Shown: positions 21,576-32,642, counted from the first letter of the stretch. The stretch: DNA of 64,000 nucleotides from Teredinibacter turnerae (GCF_037935975.1 NZ_CP149817.1:5022001-5086000), one strand, 5' to 3'. Program-made: numbers and translations. Notes: a model not told the origin generated them from the sequence alone.

Positions 21576-21766
21576 AGAGCAGCTCGCTGATAGCGCGACC
21601 GGGATATGGCGTGTGGAACACGGCAATGGCGTGAATAAGCCTCACCTGGCACGGATTATAAGGTTTGTAAGATAACATTTTAACGGAATTGAATGCACTC
21701 GCCCGCTGAGTGAATATTCACCTACATGGCGGCGACTTTCTACCAAACAACACACAAGGATGTGAT

Positions 21767-22441
21767 ATGGCGATTTCTGACTGGCCCGCCAGCGAGCGGC
21801 CGCGTGAAAAACTTCTCGAGCGCGGCCCAGATGCACTTTCCGACGCTGAACTCCTCGCTATCTTCTTACGCACTGGCTGCAAAGGCCGTTCGGCGGTAGA
21901 TCTCGCGCGCGAGCTATTGTCCACGTTCGGTGGTTTGCGTGCACTTCTCGCCGCTGATTGCAAGGCATTCTGCCAGGGCCTCGGCCTCGGAGAGGCCAAA
22001 TATGTGCAACTCCAGGCAGTCCTTGAAATGTCGAAACGCCACCTGGGCGAAACTCTGCAGCGGCAAACTCAGTTTGCCAATAGCCAGTCGGTTAAGGACT
22101 TCCTCACCAGTCAATTGCGCCACCGCCGCAGCGAAGTGTTCGCAGCGCTGTTTCTCGACAGCCAGCACCGGCTGCTCAGTTTTGACACTCTGTTTAACGG
22201 AACAATCGATGGCGCTGCGGTTTACCCACGCGAGGTTGCCAAAAAGTGCCTCGATCACAATGCCGCCGCCGTGATTTTCGCCCACAATCACCCCTCTGGC
22301 GTCGCCGAACCCAGCGAGGCTGACCGCCAGATTACCGACCGCCTTTGCCGCGCGCTGGGGCTGCTGGACATACGCACGCTCGATCATATAGTGATTGGCG
22401 ATGGGGATGCAGTCTCATTCGCGGATCGGGGTTGGCTGTAA
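21767..22441 (+). CDS. radC: RadC family JAMM-domain protein
   Basis: A 224-residue RadC protein. The N-terminal helix-hairpin-helix-like part begins [18 protein letters not shown], and the C-terminal MPN/JAMM metal site reads [18 protein letters not shown] (HxHPSG plus Asp). RadC was once linked to DNA repair, but the role is unsettled; JAMM chemistry suggests a metal-dependent hydrolase. The ATG at 21767 has AAGGA seven bases upstream and is preferred to the frame start at 21710. It is divergent from coaBC, the usual neighbour. Confidence 0.95.
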   Translation: MAISDWPASERPREKLLERGPDALSDAELLAIFLRTGCKGRSAVDLARELLSTFGGLRALLAADCKAFCQGLGLGEAKYVQLQAVLEMSKRHLGETLQRQTQFANSQSVKDFLTSQLRHRRSEVFAALFLDSQHRLLSFDTLFNGTIDGAAVYPREVAKKCLDHNAAAVIFAHNHPSGVAEPSEADRQITDRLCRALGLLDIRTLDHIVIGDGDAVSFADRGWL

Positions 22442-22563
22442 TTGCTGATTGCCCACACGCTACCACTTGCGCAAAATGCTCCCTGAGCAGCTCGCGAGTG
22501 CGGCCTGTCAACAAGGAATAACAATAATAACGCCAGAAAAACGCCAAATTAAGAGATAACAAC

Positions 22564-23670
22564 ATGCCTTTTAACCTGCTTAAACACGCTTTCACCCTAC
22601 TTTTTATTGCCCTGTCCCTCTGCCTGAGCCAGCCCGGTAGCACCGCCACCCACGAAGCGGCGAAACCCGGAGAGTGGTGGAATCTGCCCTACCCTGAACC
22701 GTTCGACGCAACCAGCCTCAGCCGCCAGCAAAGCACCATTCGCGTTTCAGGCAATCGCCTGGTGGATAACAAGGGCGAAACAATCACCTTGCGCGGGGTC
22801 AATATCAGCGACCCGGATAAACTCCTAAAAAACGGCCACTGGGCAAAAGCCCATTTCGCCGCCGTCAAAAACTTTGGTGCAAATGTCATACGCGTACCGG
22901 TTCACCCTATTGCCTGGCGCTCCCGTGGCGGCGAGCACTACCTCGCGCTGCTGGACCAGGCTGTGCACTGGGCAAACGCGCTGGATATGTATTTGATTAT
23001 CGACTGGCACTCCATCGGCAACCTGCACACCGGCCTGTTTCAGCACCCGATGTACGACACCAACCTGCAGGAGACGCGGGCATTCTGGCGCACCATCGCT
23101 GCCCGCTACAAAGATGTCCCCACGATTGCCGTATACGAGCTCTTTAACGAGCCCACAAAAATGGGCGGGCAACTGGGAGAGTTGAGCTGGACAACATGGA
23201 AAGCCATAAATGAAGACCTGATCGACATTATCTTCGCTCACGACCCTAGTGCCATTCCCCTGGTTGCCGGTTTTAACTGGGCTTACGATCTACGCTCAGC
23301 ACGCGACAACCCGATTGCACGCAAAGGTATCGCTTATGCCGCGCACCCCTACCCGGAAAAAACTCGGGCGCCGGTAGCGCAAAAAGCCGCAGACTGGGAG
23401 CAAACCTGGGGATTTATCGCTAAACGCGCCCCGCTGATCGCCACCGAGCTCGGCTGGATGCGCGAGGGCAAGCCAGGTGCGCATGTGCCAGTCAGGGATG
23501 ACGGCAGTTACGGACCTGCGATTGTGGAGTACCTGGAAAAGATCGGCGCCTCGTGGACCGTTTGGTGCTTCGACCCGGACTGGCCGCCGCAAATGATTGC
23601 CGACTGGCAGTACACCCCTACCGAACAAGGGAAATTTTTCCGCAAGGAAATGCTGCGCTTGAACAAATAA
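22564..23670 (+). CDS. Secreted GH5-family glycoside hydrolase
   Basis: A 368-residue protein with a signal peptide (about residues 1-28) and a single (beta/alpha)8 GH5 domain. GH5 landmarks are LRGVNISDP, NVIRVPVHP, LIIDWHS, the acid/base Glu in YELFNEP (Glu196) and the nucleophile Glu in ATELGW (Glu295). It should cleave a beta-1,4-glucan or a related beta-glycan outside the cell; the precise substrate cannot be fixed from the sequence. There is no carbohydrate-binding module. It lies between radC and rpmB, an unusual place because these housekeeping genes are normally adjacent. Confidence 0.9.
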   Translation: MPFNLLKHAFTLLFIALSLCLSQPGSTATHEAAKPGEWWNLPYPEPFDATSLSRQQSTIRVSGNRLVDNKGETITLRGVNISDPDKLLKNGHWAKAHFAAVKNFGANVIRVPVHPIAWRSRGGEHYLALLDQAVHWANALDMYLIIDWHSIGNLHTGLFQHPMYDTNLQETRAFWRTIAARYKDVPTIAVYELFNEPTKMGGQLGELSWTTWKAINEDLIDIIFAHDPSAIPLVAGFNWAYDLRSARDNPIARKGIAYAAHPYPEKTRAPVAQKAADWEQTWGFIAKRAPLIATELGWMREGKPGAHVPVRDDGSYGPAIVEYLEKIGASWTVWCFDPDWPPQMIADWQYTPTEQGKFFRKEMLRLNK

Positions 23671-23734
23671 CCACACAATGGGCATTGAAGGCGCACACCA
23701 ACCATCTATTTTGTAATTTTCTAACAGCAAAACG

Positions 23735-23763
23735 TTGCTATTGAAAATGGTTTTTGGTATAAA
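23735..23763 (+). promoter_or_regulatory. Promoter of rpmB-rpmG
   Basis: TTGCTA at 23735-23740 and TATAAA at 23758-23763 are spaced by 17 bases, close to the sigma-70 consensus. They lie about 125 bases before rpmB, in a stretch with no gene, and are the only good promoter pair in that gap. Confidence 0.7.
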
Positions 23764-23888
23764 ACGCGCCTCTTTTCGGCCACCCTTGCTAATTGCGCAA
23801 ATATTAGACGATCTGGCTGAGTTTAAACCCTATTTCTGACTGCTGGCATCGAGCCGTAGTCCTAAACCTACGAAAGAGAGGCAAGACA

Positions 23889-24125
23889 ATGGCTAAGGTT
23901 TGTCAGGTTACTGGAAAACGCCCGGTAACAGGCCACAACGTATCCCACGCAAAAAACCACACCAAGCGTCGTTTTTTGCCGAATTTGCATACACACCGCT
24001 TTTGGGTTGAATCTGAAAAGCGTTTTGTAAAACTGCGCGTATCCAGCAAAGGCATGCGTATTATCGATAAGAACGGTATCGAAACTGTTCTGTCTGATAT
24101 CCGCGCCCGCGGCGAAAAAATTTAA
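23889..24125 (+). CDS. rpmB: 50S ribosomal protein L28
   Basis: A 78-residue protein matching bacterial L28 from end to end: [48 protein letters not shown] and a C-terminal [13 protein letters not shown]. It is a component of the large ribosomal subunit. A GAGAGGC-type ribosome site precedes the ATG. It is followed 25 bases later by rpmG in the usual two-gene operon, with a consensus-like promoter at 23735-23763. Confidence 0.98.
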   Translation: MAKVCQVTGKRPVTGHNVSHAKNHTKRRFLPNLHTHRFWVESEKRFVKLRVSSKGMRIIDKNGIETVLSDIRARGEKI

Positions 24126-24150
24126 GCCCTGGATTTAAGGAGACTTACTC

Positions 24151-24306
24151 ATGCGTGACAAGATTCGATTGAACTCAACTGCTGGCACTGGTCACTTCTA
24201 CACCACTGACAAAAACAAGCGCACCATGCCCGGCAAAATGGAAATCAAAAAGTACGACCCCGTTGTGCGCAAGCACGTGGTCTACAAAGAAGGCAAAATC
24301 AAGTAA
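24151..24306 (+). CDS. rpmG: 50S ribosomal protein L33
   Basis: A 51-residue protein starting [19 protein letters not shown] and ending YKEGKIK, the standard bacterial L33 of the Cys-free type (no zinc ribbon). AAGGAG at 24138-24143 precedes the ATG. It sits directly after rpmB and is followed by a strong intrinsic terminator. The zinc-free form is the common one in gammaproteobacteria. Confidence 0.97.
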   Translation: MRDKIRLNSTAGTGHFYTTDKNKRTMPGKMEIKKYDPVVRKHVVYKEGKIK

Positions 24307-24322
24307 ATTTGCCTGTATTGCG

Positions 24323-24350
24323 AAAAACCCGGCCAAAGCCGGGTTTTTTT
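24323..24350. terminator. Intrinsic terminator after rpmG, shared with the convergent lipoprotein gene
   Basis: A-rich lead, then ACCCGGC paired with GCCGGGT around a CAAA loop, then seven T residues on the plus strand. A run of A on the other side gives a U tract on the minus strand too, so the hairpin can end both rpmB-rpmG and the convergent lipoprotein gene, whose stop codon overlaps its right edge. Confidence 0.9.
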
Positions 24351-25014
24351 ATGTCTGCAGATCAGCAACCGCCGCGTCCAAACGCCGCAACCACACCCCG
24401 AGACCCTGCTCGAATCGACGTGCATTATTGACGCGATTATCCTCTTCCCACTCCTGACCCAGCTCGCGATCATCTTCAAGCAGCGCCAGTAACTCGCCAC
24501 TCACGCTGTCGCGCACTCGCGCCTGCATATAAAGGCGGCCTGCCCCCTCCGTGATATAGGTGCTCCCAATTGGCCGGTCTCGCAGTGCATCTTTGGGTGC
24601 ATTGGGTTTATAGCGCGTGAGCGCAAACTCGATAGTCAGCACGCCGGTACCAGGGCCAGCTGCCTGCTTCAGATGCACGCTTTTGCCAGCAAAGAGAAGC
24701 GCCAACTGCTCGGCAAATTGCTCCTCCATACGCTGCCGGTCTCGTCGCTCAAAGCGCCACTTTTCCGAATTCGCCCGCAACCGTGAGCGATCAATCTCCA
24801 GATTCGTGAGATCCAGATCCGCGAACATCGCGGCCGAGTAGCCCTGTAACGCGTCGCTCGATCGGATAAATACGGAGTCGAACTGACGCAAGTTCAGCAC
24901 CTCATAAAACCCTTCTATGTCACCCTCGGAAACCGGTATTGATGTCACCGTTGGCGACGAACTGCAGCCACTCATTAACAAGGCGGCCAGCAACCCGCTG
25001 ATTATTTTTTTCAT
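24349..25014 (-). CDS. DUF3313-like lipoprotein
   Basis: A 221-residue predicted lipoprotein. The ATG at 25014 gives MKKIISGLLAALLMSGCSS, a signal peptide with a lipobox-like LMSGC; the frame extends to 25131 but only with a basic, unrelated leader. The mature part resembles the DUF3313 family: an early FDSVFIRSSDALQGY segment, a central region of paired charged helices and a C-terminal YMQARVRDSVSGELLALLED strand region. It is probably anchored in the outer membrane facing the periplasm. Function is not known for the family. Confidence 0.75.
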   Translation of the reverse strand: MKKIISGLLAALLMSGCSSSPTVTSIPVSEGDIEGFYEVLNLRQFDSVFIRSSDALQGYSAAMFADLDLTNLEIDRSRLRANSEKWRFERRDRQRMEEQFAEQLALLFAGKSVHLKQAAGPGTGVLTIEFALTRYKPNAPKDALRDRPIGSTYITEGAGRLYMQARVRDSVSGELLALLEDDRELGQEWEEDNRVNNARRFEQGLGVWLRRLDAAVADLQT

Positions 25015-25157
25015 ATAGTCCTCCGCTGCGCTCCGAGAGGTGAGTAGACGCGCAATCGCGTGGAGCGCCCTCACATGGTGTTCATTTGACACTACAATTG
25101 CAATCTTTACGCGACACTGCCCCGTAACCACAACCCGACCAACTGTTAATAGAACTA
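25015..25157. other. Leader between lipoprotein gene and repeat element B
   Basis: Upstream region of the minus-strand lipoprotein gene. No consensus promoter pair or other structure stands out. The stretch from here to mutM at 25509 contains no gene; most of it is repeat element B. Confidence 0.4.
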
Positions 25158-25500
25158 GGGCCTGTTAACACTAATTCAATTCGCTCTGCTGGAGCCTGTA
25201 TTTTCAGGATGAAAGGCATTTTTGGCGTTGTTTAGCGGGCTAAACGAGCGAAAAATAACGCATCAGCCTGGAAATACAGGCCCAGCCCTGCGGGTTGCGG
25301 CTAAAATCCCGCTCTCAGCGTTGTTTCTCGCTCATTTGGAACAACCACTAAAACGCCGGGAGCGTTTTAGCGTGTAACCCCGTAGGGGTGAGGCATAGGG
25401 ATATGCCGAACAACCTGCACTCCAAACGTCGGGGTGCCGCATCACTCGATAGCGAAATTTTAGCCGCAACAGAATGAATCGAATTAGTGTTAACAGGCCC
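25158..25500. mobile_element. Miniature inverted-repeat element, copy B (343 bp), upstream of mutM
   Basis: The ends are inverted copies of GGGCCTGTTAACACTAATTC, with further similarity inward (left continues AATTCGCTCTG, right on the other strand GATTCATTCTG). The element is flanked by TA on both sides (25156-25157 and 25501-25502), as expected for a TA target duplication. Inside there is a second perfect 14-base inverted repeat: GTTGCGGCTAAAAT at 25294-25307 with its complement at 25457-25470. No transposase reading frame is present, so this is a non-autonomous MITE-like element. It ends eight bases before the mutM ATG. Confidence 0.8.
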
Positions 25501-25508
25501 TAGCATCC

Positions 25509-26327
25509 ATGCCCGAACTTCCCGAAGTTGAAACGACCCGCCGCGGTATTGCGCCACACATACTCCATCACCCCATTACCGCGCTGACCATTCGGCATCC
25601 ACAGCTTCGCTGGCCGATTGACAAATCGCTCAGTCGCACCCTCCCTGGCCGCATACTGGTTCGCGCAGATCGCCGCGGAAAGTACTTGCTGCTGGCCGTC
25701 GACGACGGCCGCACACTGATCTGGCACCTCGGCATGTCCGGCAGCTTGCGTATTGTTGAGCCAACGGAGCCGCCAGATAAACACGATCACATCGATCTGA
25801 ATTTCGCCCACGGCAGAGTGCTTCGCTACCATGATCCGCGGCGCTTCGGCGCATTTTTGGTTACGGCGGACGATCCCGCGCAGCACGCACTGATTCGCCA
25901 CCTGGGGCCAGAACCCTTAAGTGACGATTTTAATGGTGAGTACCTTTACGAACGCTCGCGCAAGCGTTTAACTGCGGTAAAGAGCTGGATTATGGACAGC
26001 CGGGTTGTAGTGGGCGTAGGTAATATCTACGCCAACGAATCGCTGTTTTTGGCAAAGATTCATCCCTTGCTCGCGGCGGGAAAACTGACGAGACCGGCGT
26101 GCTATCGACTGGCTGACATCATCAAAGCTGTGCTCTCACGCTCGATTACCCAAGGGGGTACAACCTTGCGTGACTTTGTCGGCGGTGATGGCAAGCCCGG
26201 GTATTTTGCCCAGCAACTCAACGTATACGGACGCGGTGGCGAGCCCTGCCCGGTCTGCACCAAACCGCTAACAGAAAAGACGTTAAGCCAGAGAACTACC
26301 GTGTACTGCACCCAGTGCCAAAGATAG
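25509..26327 (+). CDS. mutM: Formamidopyrimidine-DNA glycosylase MutM
   Basis: MutM removes 8-oxoguanine and formamidopyrimidines from oxidised DNA. The 272-residue product starts MPELPEVETTRRG, with the catalytic N-terminal Pro2 and Glu3. It has the H2TH region and the conserved GVGNIYANESLF segment, and ends with a four-Cys zinc finger (CPVC...CTQC). The ATG is fixed by the need for Pro2. The repeat element B stops eight bases before it, so any ribosome site (only a weak ACAGG is seen) and promoter must lie within the element. Confidence 0.97.
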   Translation: MPELPEVETTRRGIAPHILHHPITALTIRHPQLRWPIDKSLSRTLPGRILVRADRRGKYLLLAVDDGRTLIWHLGMSGSLRIVEPTEPPDKHDHIDLNFAHGRVLRYHDPRRFGAFLVTADDPAQHALIRHLGPEPLSDDFNGEYLYERSRKRLTAVKSWIMDSRVVVGVGNIYANESLFLAKIHPLLAAGKLTRPACYRLADIIKAVLSRSITQGGTTLRDFVGGDGKPGYFAQQLNVYGRGGEPCPVCTKPLTEKTLSQRTTVYCTQCQR

Positions 26328-26388
26328 GCGGTGTGTAGCTATGTTCCGCAACACACCACAGGCATGCAGCCAAAGCAACACGCGAGTG

Positions 26389-26838
26389 TTAGGGGGTACG
26401 CGCACTTGGTCCGGCAATCGCGTTAATACTGACAATGCGATCTTTGCGGGGCGGAATTATGCGTTTTACAGCGGAGGAAACTTTGATAAATACAGGAGAA
26501 CTGAACTCACTGGCAGATTTATCGACCTGTTGGCCATCGGGTGACAGCCAACGCGCCTTGTAACCGTAAACACCATTCTCAAGCACCAGCTCAGAAAGCG
26601 CCGAACAGGCTGGCCCTAACAGCAAGCGCTTAAACTCGCCACCATCTTTGTTACGCAGTATCTCCAAACTCAGTCCCTTACGGCCCATGTCAGATGCAAA
26701 CTGCTCATTTTCAATACGCAGCACAAAACTGCCATCAGACGAATTGGCTGGTACGGAGAGCTCCACCGTATCTGCTAGTGCCTGCCCCGCCATTGCGAGA
26801 ACCCACAGTGCTCCTGCAGACAGTAATTTTTTGTTCAT
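26389..26838 (-). CDS. Small exported protein of unknown function
   Basis: A 149-residue protein with a clear signal peptide (MNKKLLSAGALWVLAMAGQALA, cleavage near residue 22). The mature part is about 125 residues, beta-rich, and begins with a strand pattern like a fibronectin or immunoglobulin fold (TVELSVPANSSDGSFVLRIENEQF). It ends with a basic PPRKDR segment. It has a single Cys and no enzyme motif. I do not recognise a family. It is convergent with mutM, about 60 bases apart. Confidence 0.7.
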   Translation of the reverse strand: MNKKLLSAGALWVLAMAGQALADTVELSVPANSSDGSFVLRIENEQFASDMGRKGLSLEILRNKDGGEFKRLLLGPACSALSELVLENGVYGYKARWLSPDGQQVDKSASEFSSPVFIKVSSAVKRIIPPRKDRIVSINAIAGPSARTP

Positions 26839-27285
26839 CGATTATTCACTCACTTTCCTGTTGAGTCTGCTAGTCTTACTAATAGTCGTTTTGTGCTTAA
26901 AAAAGGAATAAACGACAAAGCATTAAAAAGGTTAGCTTGAGACTCATGACTAGTTGCTGACGGTTAATCCTTAACAGTCGAATACGACTCCCATCCGGGC
27001 TGACAAACCCAACGGCGTTTTTTATCAGAATCGGCTGTAAAAATCGCTGTTAATCAGCAATTCTCACTCAGTCCGGAAAATTACAAAAAACGACACGTAG
27101 CAACGTGCGCCAAATCAACTTTGGTGCATTAACACCACTCGACAATTGGCCCCCGCACGAAGCGTCAAGTGCATTCCAAGAGAACGCACTCCTTGTAGTC
27201 TTCACTTATTACTTTTATGACAGCAAGTTTAACGCCATAGATATGCATGTCTCCATGCTACCTTTGTACTACTTTGTAACAATTT
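26839..27285. other. 447-base gap between exported-protein gene and rph
   Basis: AT-rich sequence with no convincing coding region; a plus-strand frame at 27105-27350 overlaps the rph end and has no ribosome site. The part next to 26838 should hold the promoter of the exported-protein gene. No strong hairpin for rph termination was found. Confidence 0.4.
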
Positions 27286-28005
27286 TTAATCTGTTAACGA
27301 TTGACGTTGAAATTCACACAATTCACTTATGCCTTCTTTCGCCAAGGTAAACATTTGAATGAATTCATCCTCAGTAAATGGTGCTTGTTCCGCCGTCCCT
27401 TGAATTTCAATCAGACCGCCCTGCTCAGTCATTACCATGTTCATGTCCGTATCGGCATTTGAATCCTCTGGATAATCCAGGTCCAGAACGGCTTCGCCTT
27501 GATACATACCTACCGAAACCGATGCGACAAGGTGGCGCAGCGGATCAGTCTGAATCATTTTCGAGCGCTGCATAAAACGCAGGGCATCCACCAGGGCAAC
27601 ACAGGCACCGGTAATCGATGCGGTACGCGTGCCGCCATCCGCTTGAATAACATCGCAATCAATCGTAATACTGTGCTCGCCCAACAGAGTCAGATCCACA
27701 GCGGCGCGTAATGAACGACCGATAAGACGTTGGATCTCCACCGTGCGACCCCCTTGCTTGCCGCGGGCAGCTTCCCGCCCCATGCGAGAACCGGTAGAGC
27801 GTGGCAACATCCCATATTCCGCGGTAACCCAGCCCTGCCCCTCACCTTTCAGGAATCGGGGAACCCCTTCTTCTACGGTTGCGGTGCAAATCACTTTGGT
27901 GTCACCAAAACAGACAAGTACGGAACCCTCCGCGTGACGGGTGTAGTGACGAGTAATAGAAATATCCCGCAATTGATTCGCGGCGCGACCACTGGGCCTT
28001 AACAT
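27286..28005 (-). CDS. rph: Ribonuclease PH
   Basis: RNase PH is a phosphate-dependent 3'-5' exoribonuclease that trims tRNA precursors. The 239-residue product has the family's [15 protein letters not shown] start, the [15 protein letters not shown] core, the [19 protein letters not shown] helix and [20 protein letters not shown] phosphate site. The ATG at 28005 has AGGAGA upstream; the frame extends to 28035 without a ribosome site. It is divergent from yicC, the same order found in pseudomonads. Confidence 0.97.
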   Translation of the reverse strand: MLRPSGRAANQLRDISITRHYTRHAEGSVLVCFGDTKVICTATVEEGVPRFLKGEGQGWVTAEYGMLPRSTGSRMGREAARGKQGGRTVEIQRLIGRSLRAAVDLTLLGEHSITIDCDVIQADGGTRTASITGACVALVDALRFMQRSKMIQTDPLRHLVASVSVGMYQGEAVLDLDYPEDSNADTDMNMVMTEQGGLIEIQGTAEQAPFTEDEFIQMFTLAKEGISELCEFQRQSLTD

Positions 28006-28134
28006 AAAACTTCTCCTGGCAAATGGGCGTGCCATTATGAGGGAGAAATGTCAGCCTGTGGTAACATTCGACCCCCGGCCGCAGTATCCGGTGCCTTTTT
28101 TCATAATTACAACAATTTGCCAGGATCCACTTTT

Positions 28135-29687
<1,553 letters not shown>

Positions 29688-29780
29688 TTGCCTGTTTTGC
29701 GTACACTTCCCGGCCTTTTCTTTGTGCCGGTATCGTTGTTCCCTCACCGGCAAGTCGGAAATCACAATTGGAATAGTTAA

Positions 29781-30062
29781 ATGGCACGTATTACCGTAGA
29801 AGATTGTCTCGATCACGTGGATAACCGTTTTGAACTGGTTATCGTCGGCACCAAACGCGCCCGTCAGCTGGCGGTGCAGGGTAAAACTCCGATGGTTCCG
29901 GAAGAAAATGACAAGCCAACCGTAATTGCCTTGCGTGAAATTGAAGAAGGTTTTGTCGACGCGAGCATTCTCGACGAAAAAGACGAGCCACAAGACACCC
30001 TGATCGTAGGCGATGGCGACAACAGCCTCGACCTGGGTATGCACAACTCACCTGAGGCTTAA
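29781..30062 (+). CDS. rpoZ: RNA polymerase omega subunit
   Basis: A 93-residue omega subunit: [20 protein letters not shown], then [12 protein letters not shown] and [10 protein letters not shown], all matching RpoZ. Omega helps assemble the core enzyme and forms part of one ppGpp site, which fits its position directly before spoT. The acidic C-terminal tail is usual. There is a gap of about 90 bases after gmk. Confidence 0.97.
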   Translation: MARITVEDCLDHVDNRFELVIVGTKRARQLAVQGKTPMVPEENDKPTVIALREIEEGFVDASILDEKDEPQDTLIVGDGDNSLDLGMHNSPEA

Positions 30063-30080
30063 TTTGTATGGGGGATCGCC

Positions 30081-32195
30081 TTGCTCACCATTGATTCACT
30101 CAGCCACAGGCTATCCTCCTACCTAGAGCCGGTTCAGGTTAACTGCGTCAAACGCGCCTACTACTATGCGGAACAAGCCCACACTGGGCAGTTTCGACGC
30201 AGCGGCGAACCCTATATTACCCACCCCCTGGCCGTTGCCAATATTCTCGCGTCTATCCATATGGACCATCAAAGCCTGATGGCCGCCATGCTACACGACG
30301 TGATAGAAGACACCGGTATCGGCAAGTCCGCTATCAGCCATCAGTTTGGTGATCAGGTGGCGGAAATCGTCGATGGAGTGAGTAAGCTCGCCAAGATCGA
30401 CTACGAATCTCAGGCCGAAAAGCAGGCCAAAAACTTTCAGAAAATGGCCATGGCCATGGCCCGCGACTTGCGCGTTATCGTCGTCAAGCTCTCCGACCGC
30501 CTGCACAATATGCGCACCCTAGGCGCATTGCCGCCGGAAAAGAAACGTCGCATCGCCAAAGAAACCCTCGAAATTTACGCGCCTATTGCCCACCGGCTCG
30601 GCATGAACGACTGGCGTATTGAGTTTGAAGACCGGGGCTTCGCCGCCATGCATCCGCTGCGCGCGACGCGCCTGCACGCCTCGCTGCAGCAGGTGCGCGG
30701 CAACCGCAAAGCCATCGTTGAGAAAATTCAGTCCTCAATCGAGATGCGCTTGCAGCGCGAAACCATCGAAGGCCTGGTGATCGGGCGCGAGAAGCACTTG
30801 TACAGCATCTACAACAAGATGCGCGGCAAACATAAATCGTTTGAAGAAATCATGGATGTTTATGCATTCCGCATTATTGTGGAAAACATTGACACCTGTT
30901 ACCGGGCGTTGGGCGCAATTCACAACCTTTACAAACCCAAACCCAACGAGTTCAAAGACTATATCGCCATCCCCAAAGAAAATGGCTACCAATCGCTGCA
31001 CACCGTGGTGGTTGGCACTCAGGGTGTGCCCATTGAGGTGCAGATTCGCACAAAGGAAATGGACGAGCTGGCCAGCCGCGGTATTGCCGCCCACTGGCTG
31101 TACAAGTCTAACGGCGACGAAGAAAGCAAAAACGGCAGTTACGACCGGGCCAACCGCTGGATCAAGCGCTTGCTAGAGATTCAACAGCACACCAACAGCT
31201 CAGTGGAGTTCGTCGAGAATGTAAAGATCGACCTGTTCCGCGACGAAGTGTATGTATTTACGCCCAAGGGCGAGATTATCGAGTTGCCAGCAGGCGCTAC
31301 TGCGGTGGATTTTGCCTACGCGGTGCACACCCAGGTGGGTAACAGCTGCGTCGCCTGTCGCGTCAACGACCGCCCTGCGCCACTGTCCCAGGCGCTGGAA
31401 AGCGGGCAGAAAATCAAAATTATCACCTCCAGTGGCTCGCAGCCGAACCCCAATTGGCTCAACTTTGTTATCACAGCAAAAGCCCGAGCGGCGATTCGGC
31501 ACTATCTGAAAAACCAGCGCCATACGGAATCAGTGGAGCTCGGCAAGCGAATGTTGCAGCGTGCGCTGAGCAATCAGGAGCTGCAACTGGACAAGCTCTC
31601 CGACGCGCAGATACAAAACGTATTGGACACCACCTCCCGGGAATCCATGGAAAAACTGTTTGAGGACATTGGCCTCGGACAGATTACCGCGATGGCGATC
31701 ACCAATATTCTGTCGCCAGGCTCCGAGGCCGATACCAACCGCAATAGCCATGCGCCGATTTCCATTGAATCGCCGGACGGTCTGCTTATCAGCTTCGCAC
31801 GCTGTTGCCGCCCCATTCCCGGCGACCCTGTGCTGGCGCACCTCAGCACCGGCAAGGGCGTGGTTGTCCACCGCGAAACCTGCAAGAACATCAACGACTT
31901 GCGCAACAAACGCGGCAGCTTGTCGGAAATCAACTGGTCGCCCAAGGTTGAAGGCGAGTTCCGCTCAGAAATTCGCGTAGAAGTGAAATCTGAACGCGGC
32001 ATTATTGCGTCGCTGGCAACACGAATCGCCAATACCAAGACCAGTATCGAAGGTATTCAGGTGGATGAGCGGGATGCCGAACACAGCGTCATCACCCTGA
32101 CAGTGGCAGTTACCAACCGCGTCCACCTGGCAAACGTCATGCGATCGATCCGCAATATGCGTTCGGTCGCCAGTGTTTCGCGTGCTAAAACATAA
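30081..32195 (+). CDS. spoT: Bifunctional (p)ppGpp synthetase/hydrolase SpoT
   Basis: A 704-residue long RelA/SpoT protein. The HD hydrolase domain has AMLHDVIEDTG and LSDRLHNMRTL, so hydrolase residues are intact. The synthetase domain has YSIYNKMRGKH and KDYIAIPKENGYQSLHT. A TGS domain (VFTPKGEIIELPAGATAVDFAY), a helical and zinc-finger-like region (FARCCRPIPGD) and a C-terminal ACT domain follow. It sets alarmone levels in starvation. The only start fitting the family N terminus (MLTIDSL) is TTG at 30081, with GGGGGA seven bases upstream, an uncommon codon that may keep expression low. Confidence 0.96.
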   Translation: MLTIDSLSHRLSSYLEPVQVNCVKRAYYYAEQAHTGQFRRSGEPYITHPLAVANILASIHMDHQSLMAAMLHDVIEDTGIGKSAISHQFGDQVAEIVDGVSKLAKIDYESQAEKQAKNFQKMAMAMARDLRVIVVKLSDRLHNMRTLGALPPEKKRRIAKETLEIYAPIAHRLGMNDWRIEFEDRGFAAMHPLRATRLHASLQQVRGNRKAIVEKIQSSIEMRLQRETIEGLVIGREKHLYSIYNKMRGKHKSFEEIMDVYAFRIIVENIDTCYRALGAIHNLYKPKPNEFKDYIAIPKENGYQSLHTVVVGTQGVPIEVQIRTKEMDELASRGIAAHWLYKSNGDEESKNGSYDRANRWIKRLLEIQQHTNSSVEFVENVKIDLFRDEVYVFTPKGEIIELPAGATAVDFAYAVHTQVGNSCVACRVNDRPAPLSQALESGQKIKIITSSGSQPNPNWLNFVITAKARAAIRHYLKNQRHTESVELGKRMLQRALSNQELQLDKLSDAQIQNVLDTTSRESMEKLFEDIGLGQITAMAITNILSPGSEADTNRNSHAPISIESPDGLLISFARCCRPIPGDPVLAHLSTGKGVVVHRETCKNINDLRNKRGSLSEINWSPKVEGEFRSEIRVEVKSERGIIASLATRIANTKTSIEGIQVDERDAEHSVITLTVAVTNRVHLANVMRSIRNMRSVASVSRAKT

Positions 32196-32207
32196 GGAAA
32201 ACAACCC

Positions 32208-32591
32208 ATGCCTAACAAAGCCATTATCCATTCCGACAAGGCACCTAAAGCCATTGGCACCTATTCTCAGGCCGTCAAGGTCAGTAATACCGTCTATTTG
32301 TCCGGTCAGATCCCTCTGATTCCAGAAACCATGGAAATGGTCGACGGTGATTTCCGCGCACAGGCGGAGCAGGTATTCAAGAATTTGAGTGCGGTGTGCG
32401 AAGCGGCCGACGGCTCGTTGCAGAACATCGTCAAACTCAATATCTATCTCACTGACTTAAGCAACTTCCCGGTAGTCAACGAAGTGATGAGCCAGTTCTT
32501 CCAGCAACCCTACCCAGCTCGTGCAGCGATTGGGGTAAAAGAACTGCCAAAAGGTGCCCAGGTAGAAGCTGACGGTATTGCCGTGGTCTAA
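32208..32591 (+). CDS. ridA: RidA family enamine/imine deaminase
   Basis: A 127-residue RidA (YjgF/UK114) protein. The conserved blocks are [21 protein letters not shown], the [15 protein letters not shown] segment and the substrate-binding Arg region [19 protein letters not shown]. It hydrolyses reactive enamine/imine intermediates from PLP enzymes. It is 12 bases after spoT, the typical spoT-ridA neighbour pair, and ends before a strong terminator. Confidence 0.97.
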   Translation: MPNKAIIHSDKAPKAIGTYSQAVKVSNTVYLSGQIPLIPETMEMVDGDFRAQAEQVFKNLSAVCEAADGSLQNIVKLNIYLTDLSNFPVVNEVMSQFFQQPYPARAAIGVKELPKGAQVEADGIAVV

Positions 32592-32593
32592 CG

Positions 32594-32622
32594 AAAAACG
32601 CCCGCAGTAGCGGGCGTTTTTT
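32594..32622 (+). terminator. Intrinsic terminator after ridA
   Basis: AAAACGCCCGC and GCGGGCGTTTT form a perfect stem of eleven base pairs around an AGTA loop, ending in a run of T. It begins three bases after the ridA stop and closes the gmk-rpoZ-spoT-ridA unit. The A-rich left arm may let it also serve the convergent nhaA. Confidence 0.93.
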
Positions 32623-32642
32623 CTCTACAGAAAGCAGCTAAA

